Positions 31,269-36,240 of a stretch of 36,240 nt of DNA are shown here, in pieces. The position numbers were made by a program, and so were the translations under genes. The notes under the pieces were generated by a model. The model saw only the letters and a list, made by a program, of their open reading frames with translations, was not told the origin of the DNA and ran no database searches. The stretch covers positions 26,557-62,796 of the forward strand of contig NZ_RHPP01000007.1 in NCBI RefSeq assembly GCF_003935715.1, written 5' to 3'. Each line of letters opens with the position of its first letter. Positions within the stretch are counted from its first letter, which is position 1. This stretch comes from Stenotrophomonas sp. 278. Lineage in GTDB: Bacteria; Pseudomonadota; Gammaproteobacteria; Xanthomonadales; Xanthomonadaceae.

Positions 31269-32591
31269 ATGATCGATCTGCACAGAACACGTCAACGCCT
31301 GGCCGCGCTGGTGATGACAGAGGCGTGGCGTCGTCGTGCGGCGTTGTGGGGCGGGGCGGTTGCGGTGGCGCTGATCGCCATTCTGTTTGCGAAGGCCAGC
31401 GACGCCGCATTTCACCTGTTTCAGCGGATCATTGCGCATTCACCGTACTGGGCACTGCTGCTCACGCCTGGAATTTTCGCGTTGCTGGCGTGGTTGACCG
31501 CCGGTGCGCTGCGGCCCACTCGAGGCAGCGGCATTCCCCAGGTGATCGCCGCGTTGGACAACCCGGATGAGGAGTTCCGGCGCACCAATCTTTCGCCCGC
31601 GGTATCGGCGGGCAAGCTGCTGCTTACCTCGCTGTCGCTGCTGGGTGGGGCGTCGGTGGGACGCGAAGGGCCCACGGTGCATGTGGGTGCAAGCCTGATG
31701 TATCTGTTCGGACGCTGGTTCGGGTTTCGTGATCCGCGTGAGCTGTCGCATTTTCTGTTGGCCGGTGGTGCGGCGGGCATTGCCGCTGCGTTCAACACAC
31801 CGCTGGCAGGGATTGTGTTCGCGATTGAAGAGTTGAGCGGGCGGTTCGAGCATCGTTTTTCGGGAACGTTGCTCACTGCTGTGATCGTCGGTGGTGTTGT
31901 TTCGTTAGGGTTGCTCGGCAACTACACCTACTTTGGTCACGTCAGCGCGCGGTTGCCGCTCGGGCAGGGCTGGGCGGCGATTCTGTTGTGCGGCGTGGTA
32001 GCGGGGCTTATGGGGGGCTTGTTCGCCAAGGCCGTACTGCTCAGCGTTTCGGGTCGCCCGCGCTGGCTTGGACATTTCCGCCAGAAGCATCCGGTGCTGC
32101 TGGCGGCCGGCTGTGGCCTGGTCGTGGTGCTGCTGGCACTCGTGTTCGGCGAAGGGGCGTTCGGCACCGGCTACGAACAGGCCCGCAGCCTGGTGCAGGG
32201 GCAGGCCGTGGTCGGCCACGAATTCGGGTTGATGAAGCTGCTGGCCAATCTGGCGTCCTACATTGCGGGTATTCCCGGCGGCCTGTTCTCGCCGGCACTG
32301 GCGGTCGGCGCAGGACTGGGGCACAACCTGGCGGTGCTGATGCCGGCTGTTGATCCGCGCGCCTTCGTGCTGCTGGGTATGTGCGCCTATCTTACCGGCG
32401 TCACCCAGGCTCCGCTGACCTCGGCGGTGATCTCGCTGGAACTGACCGACAGCGGCGATCTCCTGCTGCCGATCCTGGCCACCGTGCTGATCGCCCGCGG
32501 TGTCTCCGGCCTGGTCTGCAAGGTACCCATCTATCGTGGCCTGGCCGACCAGCTGACCCCCAGCGCCGCGGACCCTTCACGACCGCACTGA
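31269..32591 (+). CDS. ClC-family chloride/proton antiporter
   Basis: A 440-residue ClC transporter. Selectivity motifs are intact: Gly-Ser-Gly-Ile-Pro, Gly-Arg-Glu-Gly-Pro with gating Glu133 (Glu148 of ClC-ec1), and Gly-Ile-Pro-Gly-Gly-Leu-Phe-Ser-Pro. The proton glutamate is kept as Glu188 (Glu203 of ClC-ec1), spaced exactly 55 residues from Glu133, so it is an antiporter and not a channel. It probably exchanges chloride for protons at the inner membrane, for acid stress or charge balance. No clear Shine-Dalgarno precedes ATG 31269; an upstream in-frame extension of 46 residues is not family-like. It is divergent from the barrel gene. Confidence 0.93.
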   Translation: MIDLHRTRQRLAALVMTEAWRRRAALWGGAVAVALIAILFAKASDAAFHLFQRIIAHSPYWALLLTPGIFALLAWLTAGALRPTRGSGIPQVIAALDNPDEEFRRTNLSPAVSAGKLLLTSLSLLGGASVGREGPTVHVGASLMYLFGRWFGFRDPRELSHFLLAGGAAGIAAAFNTPLAGIVFAIEELSGRFEHRFSGTLLTAVIVGGVVSLGLLGNYTYFGHVSARLPLGQGWAAILLCGVVAGLMGGLFAKAVLLSVSGRPRWLGHFRQKHPVLLAAGCGLVVVLLALVFGEGAFGTGYEQARSLVQGQAVVGHEFGLMKLLANLASYIAGIPGGLFSPALAVGAGLGHNLAVLMPAVDPRAFVLLGMCAYLTGVTQAPLTSAVISLELTDSGDLLLPILATVLIARGVSGLVCKVPIYRGLADQLTPSAADPSRPH

Positions 32592-32595
32592 CCCC

Positions 32596-32617
32596 GTAGA
32601 GCCGGGCTTGCCCGGCT
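32596..32617. repeat. SMAG palindrome
   Basis: GTAGAGCCGGGCTTGCCCGG then CT: GTAG head with AGCCGGGC / CCCGGCT arms. It starts 4 bases after the ClC stop and separates that gene from the exporter promoter. Confidence 0.88.
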
Positions 32618-32632
32618 GCTCTTCGCAGGATA

Positions 32633-32656
32633 ACTATACAGGACATCCGGTATACT
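32633..32656 (+). promoter_or_regulatory. Candidate TetR operator over the exporter promoter
   Basis: A 24-bp imperfect palindrome with arms ACTATAC (32633-32639) and GTATACT (32650-32656); 18 of 24 positions are symmetric. The right arm contains TATACT as a -10 element, ending only 6 bases before the exporter ATG, so the mRNA would be leaderless or nearly so. A TetR-family gene follows the exporter, which makes repressor binding here likely. Confidence 0.65.
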
Positions 32657-32662
32657 ATTGCC

Positions 32663-34168
32663 ATGAACCCCATGACGAAAGCCCGCCGCTGGCTCCTCCT
32701 GCTCACCGTCGCCGGCGGCCTTCTGCTGGTCACCCTCGACAACTCCGTCCTGTACACGGCCCTGCCCACGCTGACCGGAGCCCTGGGTGCCAGTCCAAGC
32801 GAATCGCTCTGGATTATCAACGCCTATCCGCTGGTGATGGCCGGCCTGCTGCTCGGCGCAGGCACATTGGGTGACCGCATCGGCCACCGCCACATGTTCC
32901 TGATCGGCCAGGTGCTGTTCGGCGTAGCCTCACTGGCCGCGGCGTTCTCGTCGACGCCGGAACAGTTGATTGCGGCGCGCGCGTTACTTGCTGTAGGCGC
33001 AGCCGCGATGATGCCGGCCACCCTGGCTCTGATTGGCCTCAGCTTCACGGACTCGCGCGAGCGCAACCTTGCCATTGCGATCTGGGGTTCGGTGGCGCTG
33101 ATCGGTGCGGCGCTCGGGCCCATCATCGGTGGTCTGCTGCTGCAGCACTTCTGGTGGGGCGCGGTGTTCCTGATCAATGTGCCAGTGGTGCTGCTGACGT
33201 TCCCGGCCACGCTGCTGCTGGCTCCGGAAGGCCAGCGCGATACCACGCGGCCCTGGGACCTCGTTTCCTCGTTGCTGGCGCTGGTGACGCTGTCCGGATT
33301 GGTGCTGGCAATCAAGTCGCTGATCGCCACGCCGGCCTCGCTTGCGACCGGCGGCATTGCCTTCGCGGTTGCCGCACTCGGTGCGTGGGCCTTTGTGCGC
33401 CGTCAGCGGCAGTTGCCGTACCCGCTGCTGGACTTTGGCATTTTCCACAATCCGACTTTCCTGGCCGGTACGTTGTCGGCCATCGTCACGCTGTTCGCGT
33501 TGGCGGGACTGCAGCTTCTGACCACGCAGCGGTTCCAGTTGGTGGCAGGATTCACCCCGCTCAATGCCGGCCTGCTGGTATCGGTGGCCGCGTTGGGCGC
33601 GCTGCCCAGTGCGCTGCTTGGCGGCGGGTTCCTGCACCGGGTGGGTTACCGGCCGCTGATCAGCGGCGGCCTGGCCTGCGCAGCCGCCGGCGTTACGCTG
33701 GTTGCGCTTGGATTCCAGCACGGGCTGCAGTGGGTGATTGCGGGCATGGCGCTTACCGGAGTGGGCACCGGTGCGGCGATCTCCGTCGCATCCACTGCGA
33801 TCATCAGCAACGTGCCGCCGCACCGCGTCGGCATGGCGTCGTCGGTGGAGGAAGTGGCGTATGAGTTCGGCGGTCTGTTTGCCGTGGCGGTGCTTGGAAG
33901 CCTGAGTGCCGCGCTCTACAGCCTGAGCCTGCCGGCCGACCTGGCCATTCCCGAAGCGGCGCGACAGGGCCTGGTGCAGGCGCTGGACGTCGCACGGGCC
34001 GCGGGTGATCCGAGCTGGGTTGACGCGGCGAAAGGTGCCTACGACACCAGCTATCGGTGGGGCGTGTGGCTGATCGTCGGTGTCCTGGCGGTGGGCGCAG
34101 CGGCCACGGCGCGACTGCTGCGCGGAGCCGCCGGGCGTCCCGCCGCCGGCATGAATCCCGTACATTGA
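32663..34168 (+). CDS. MFS drug exporter, DHA2 family (SmvA/QacA-like)
   Basis: A 501-residue MFS exporter with about 14 membrane helices. Motif Leu-Asp-Asn-Ser-Val-Leu-Tyr-Thr-Ala-Leu-Pro in helix 1 and Gly-Asp-Arg-Ile-Gly-His-Arg after helix 2 fit the DHA2 group, and the likeness to SmvA and QacA points to quaternary ammonium, biguanide and dye export. No Shine-Dalgarno lies before the ATG, in accord with the -10 element 6 bases upstream and a leaderless transcript. A TetR regulator starts 4 bases after the stop. The substrate is inferred from the family. Confidence 0.9.
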   Translation: MNPMTKARRWLLLLTVAGGLLLVTLDNSVLYTALPTLTGALGASPSESLWIINAYPLVMAGLLLGAGTLGDRIGHRHMFLIGQVLFGVASLAAAFSSTPEQLIAARALLAVGAAAMMPATLALIGLSFTDSRERNLAIAIWGSVALIGAALGPIIGGLLLQHFWWGAVFLINVPVVLLTFPATLLLAPEGQRDTTRPWDLVSSLLALVTLSGLVLAIKSLIATPASLATGGIAFAVAALGAWAFVRRQRQLPYPLLDFGIFHNPTFLAGTLSAIVTLFALAGLQLLTTQRFQLVAGFTPLNAGLLVSVAALGALPSALLGGGFLHRVGYRPLISGGLACAAAGVTLVALGFQHGLQWVIAGMALTGVGTGAAISVASTAIISNVPPHRVGMASSVEEVAYEFGGLFAVAVLGSLSAALYSLSLPADLAIPEAARQGLVQALDVARAAGDPSWVDAAKGAYDTSYRWGVWLIVGVLAVGAAATARLLRGAAGRPAAGMNPVH

Positions 34169-34172
34169 GCGC

Positions 34173-34727
34173 ATGAGAACCAGCAACCGCACCCGTATTC
34201 TTGAAGCCGCCGTCCGCGTGATCAACCGTGACGGCGTGCGTGCTGTTACCTTCGAATCGGTATCCGCCGAATCCGGGCTGACGCGCGGGGGACTGCTGTA
34301 TCACTTTCCCTCTCGTGAGGCGCTGCTGCAGGGAATTGATACCCATCTGGTGCAGACCTGGGAAGCGCAGATGGAGGCGCTGGCTGGCAAGCCTGCCGAT
34401 CAGACCACGCAGCATGAGCGGCACCAGGCCTTCATCCGGGTGTCGGCGATGAGTGCGACCCGGGCGGAGTTGATGTTCATGCTGGAATCCGTGCCACCCG
34501 ATGCCGAGCGTGCGCCGTGGTCGGATGCGATGGCGCGGTGGGCACCGGGGGTGCCGGAGGTCGGTGATGAAAGGCCGGAAGCGCTGGATGCGTTCGTCGC
34601 CCGGCTGGCCGCCGATGGGTTGTGGATCTATGAGGCGATGTATGGCGGGAAGTTGGATGCGGACATGCGTGATCGCGTGGTTGCACGCATCCAGGCGATG
34701 TTGGGAGAACGGAGTGATTCCCGATAA
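34173..34727 (+). CDS. TetR/AcrR-family repressor
   Basis: A 184-residue TetR-type regulator. The N-terminal helix-turn-helix covers about residues 5-50 (Thr-Phe-Glu-Ser-Val-Ser-Ala-Glu-Ser-Gly-Leu-Thr-Arg-Gly-Gly-Leu-Leu-Tyr-His-Phe-Pro), and the rest is an all-helical ligand domain. It is 4 bases after the exporter gene and must be co-transcribed with it, so it probably represses its own operon through the palindrome at 32633-32656. SmvR plays this part for SmvA in enterobacteria, but is divergent there. Confidence 0.92.
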   Translation: MRTSNRTRILEAAVRVINRDGVRAVTFESVSAESGLTRGGLLYHFPSREALLQGIDTHLVQTWEAQMEALAGKPADQTTQHERHQAFIRVSAMSATRAELMFMLESVPPDAERAPWSDAMARWAPGVPEVGDERPEALDAFVARLAADGLWIYEAMYGGKLDADMRDRVVARIQAMLGERSDSR

Positions 34728-34745
34728 CTGGATGGACCGGGCATT

Positions 34746-34890
34746 GGTAGAGGCGGTCGCAAGACGCCTGCCGATAGCATTCATCGGTGCCTTAACGCAT
34801 GGACCCCGCCGGGCAAGCGCCTCCGTTCATCGTTCATGCCCCACCGGGCGATGCACCGTTATCGGCGGTCGACTGTCGTGCGACCCTACC
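34746..34890. repeat. Composite GTAG repeat unit
   Basis: A complete 145-bp unit, same orientation as those at 302-1806. The flank after it (34891-34968, including AACGCGTCGCCACGCGCCCG) also matches the flank after the first left-edge unit (190-262). Apart from this and the SMAG element, the 298-bp gap holds no gene. Confidence 0.9.
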
Positions 34891-35006
34891 GGCGACCCGC
34901 GCCAACGTATCCCTTCTGCACCTTATCGATGAACGCGTCGCCACGCGCCCGGGCAATGAATTGCCGTCGCCGCCGCCGGCCAACCTGGATTGCGCGATTG
35001 GCCGGC

Positions 35007-35029
35007 GGACGCGCATGGCGCGTCCCTAC
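35007..35029. repeat. SMAG palindrome overlapping a stop codon
   Basis: GGACGCGCATGGCGCGTCCC followed by TAC: on the minus strand the GTAG head of this palindrome supplies the TAG stop (35028-35026) of the cytochrome gene. Confidence 0.85.
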
Positions 35030-36240
35030 GGGGCGTCTGCGGATTCTGCGGTGGTGGGGTCGTGGGCGTCGTCGCGTGCCTTCGCCTCTTCCTGCAGGTG
35101 CTGGCGCACTTCCGCCGACTGCGCCGCCGTTACCGGGCCGGCCTTGTTGCCGAACTCCTGGCGGACGTAGGTGGCCAGCTGCGCAATCTCCTCATCGCTC
35201 AGGCGATCGGCAAACCCGGGCATGCCGAGATTCGACGGGCGCTTGGCCGTAGAGGGCAGCTCGCTGCCGTGCAGCAGCAGGCGGATCACCGAGGTGGGAT
35301 CGTCCGCCAGCACGGTCGGATTGCCGGCAATCGTCGGGAACACGTCCTTGTAACCCTTGGCATCGGTGCGATGGCAGGCTGCGCAGTTGTCGACAAACAG
35401 TTCGGCCCCACGGCTGTCATTGATGCCGGCCTGCAGCTTCTTCGCAGTGGCATCGTTGACCGCATACGACGACGGATCATGCGTCGCCGCCGGCAGCTGC
35501 TTCAGGTACGCCGCCATCGCCCGCAGGTCTTCCTCGGTGAGGTGCTGGGTGCTGTGGCGGACTACGTCGGCCATGGGCGTGCCGACCACGGCGGTGTGCG
35601 CGTTGCGACCGGTCTGCAGGGTGTCCACGATGTCCTGGGCACTCCAGCGGCCCAGGCCGTCGGCCTCGTTGCCACGCAGGTTCACCGCGTTCCAGCCGTC
35701 GATGACCTGACCGCCGCTCAGGTAGGCCTCACCGGACTCGTCCAGCGCCTTTTCCTGCAGCGCGAAGCCGCGTGGGGTGTGGCAGCTGCCACAGTGGCCC
35801 AGGCCCTGCACCAGGTAAGCACCACGCGCCAGCAGCGGGTCGCTGTACTTGTTGGCATCAAATGCCACCGCGTCAGCGTCGGGCGCGAAGGTCTTGCGCC
35901 AGATCGCCAGCGGCCAGCGCATCGAGAGCGGCCACGGAATCTCCGCCGCCCGGTTGGCTTCGTTCACCGGTGCGATGTCGCCATGCAGGAAGTAGGCATG
36001 CAGGGCACGCACGTCGTCGTCGGTGATGCGGGCATACGACGGGTAGGGCATGGCCGGGTACAGCGTGCGGCCTTCCGGGGTGATGCCGTGACGCACGGCG
36101 CGGTCGAAGTCATCCAGCGAATAGGCACCAATGCCGGTGGTCTTGTCCGGCGTGATGTTGGTGCTGTAGATGTTGCCCAGCGGCGACGCCACCGGCAGCC
36201 CGCCGGCGAACGGCTTGCCGCCAGGGCGGGTATGGCAGGC
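35026..36240 (-). CDS. Multi-heme cytochrome c subunit of a membrane dehydrogenase (partial)
   Basis: At least 404 residues, open at the right window edge (the N-terminus is missing). Three cytochrome c domains are visible: the first is cut at its heme site (Ala-Cys-His is seen at the edge), the second has Cys-Gly-Ser-Cys-His and the third Cys-Ala-Ala-Cys-His. This three-heme plan and the Ile-Tyr-Ser-Thr-Asn-Ile-Thr-Pro-Asp motif after the first heme fit the cytochrome subunit of alcohol or gluconate 2-dehydrogenase complexes, which pass electrons to ubiquinone in the inner membrane facing the periplasm. The catalytic subunit should lie beyond the right edge. The stop codon is provided by a SMAG repeat. 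Confidence 0.88.
   Translation of the reverse strand, partial: ACHTRPGGKPFAGGLPVASPLGNIYSTNITPDKTTGIGAYSLDDFDRAVRHGITPEGRTLYPAMPYPSYARITDDDVRALHAYFLHGDIAPVNEANRAAEIPWPLSMRWPLAIWRKTFAPDADAVAFDANKYSDPLLARGAYLVQGLGHCGSCHTPRGFALQEKALDESGEAYLSGGQVIDGWNAVNLRGNEADGLGRWSAQDIVDTLQTGRNAHTAVVGTPMADVVRHSTQHLTEEDLRAMAAYLKQLPAATHDPSSYAVNDATAKKLQAGINDSRGAELFVDNCAACHRTDAKGYKDVFPTIAGNPTVLADDPTSVIRLLLHGSELPSTAKRPSNLGMPGFADRLSDEEIAQLATYVRQEFGNKAGPVTAAQSAEVRQHLQEEAKARDDAHDPTTAESADAP

Overview
The window looks like chromosomal DNA of a Xanthomonadaceae bacterium, most likely Stenotrophomonas or a close relative. The evidence is high G+C coding sequence, many short GTAG-headed palindromes of the SMAG type described in Stenotrophomonas maltophilia, and a type IV secretion effector with the XVIPCD C-terminal domain typical of Xanthomonadales. 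No rRNA, CRISPR array, transposase or integrase gene was seen.

Layout. 1-3.05 kb: an accessory stretch with a tandem array of composite GTAG repeats, one lower-G+C orphan gene with two CxxCG motifs, a gene-poor segment holding a tRNA-like structured RNA candidate with a terminator, a two-gene cassette of unknown function, and another composite repeat. 3.07-11.2 kb: a singlet-oxygen/lipid-stress locus. An ECF sigma factor and its ChrR-type zinc anti-sigma factor are divergent from a tightly overlapping seven-gene operon (desaturase, FAD oxidoreductase, DUF1365, CFA-like methyltransferase, DUF1295 membrane protein, second CFA-like methyltransferase, Blc lipocalin). Two near-identical divergent ECF promoters sit in the gap. 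11.3-16.3 kb: a hybrid PAS histidine kinase, a degenerate MoeA paralogue and a second PAS histidine kinase, all on the minus strand. 16.5-19.3 kb: a three-gene operon (SPFH protein, zinc-ribbon membrane protein, small single-span protein) resembling the YdjGHI membrane-stress module of Bacillus. 19.6-19.9 kb: a small periplasmic protein.

20.0-25.8 kb: a LysR regulator followed by a class III CoA-transferase, an HMG-CoA-lyase-type enzyme, a GntP-family permease and an OprD-type porin. This is a complete uptake-activate-cleave route for a small branched organic acid, possibly 3-hydroxy-3-methylglutarate. 26.0-27.9 kb: an XVIPCD effector, apparently without an adjacent immunity gene, behind a perfect palindromic operator. 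28.0-31.1 kb: a BetT-type choline transporter and an outer-membrane barrel. 31.3-34.7 kb: a ClC antiporter, an SmvA-like MFS exporter and its TetR-family repressor, with a candidate operator over an apparently leaderless promoter. 35.0 kb to the end: a multi-heme cytochrome c subunit running off the window.

Most genes are core-like and well formed. The less ordinary features are the composite GTAG repeat family, the ECF-controlled lipid operon with altered active-site residues, the SPFH/zinc-ribbon module and the orphan effector.
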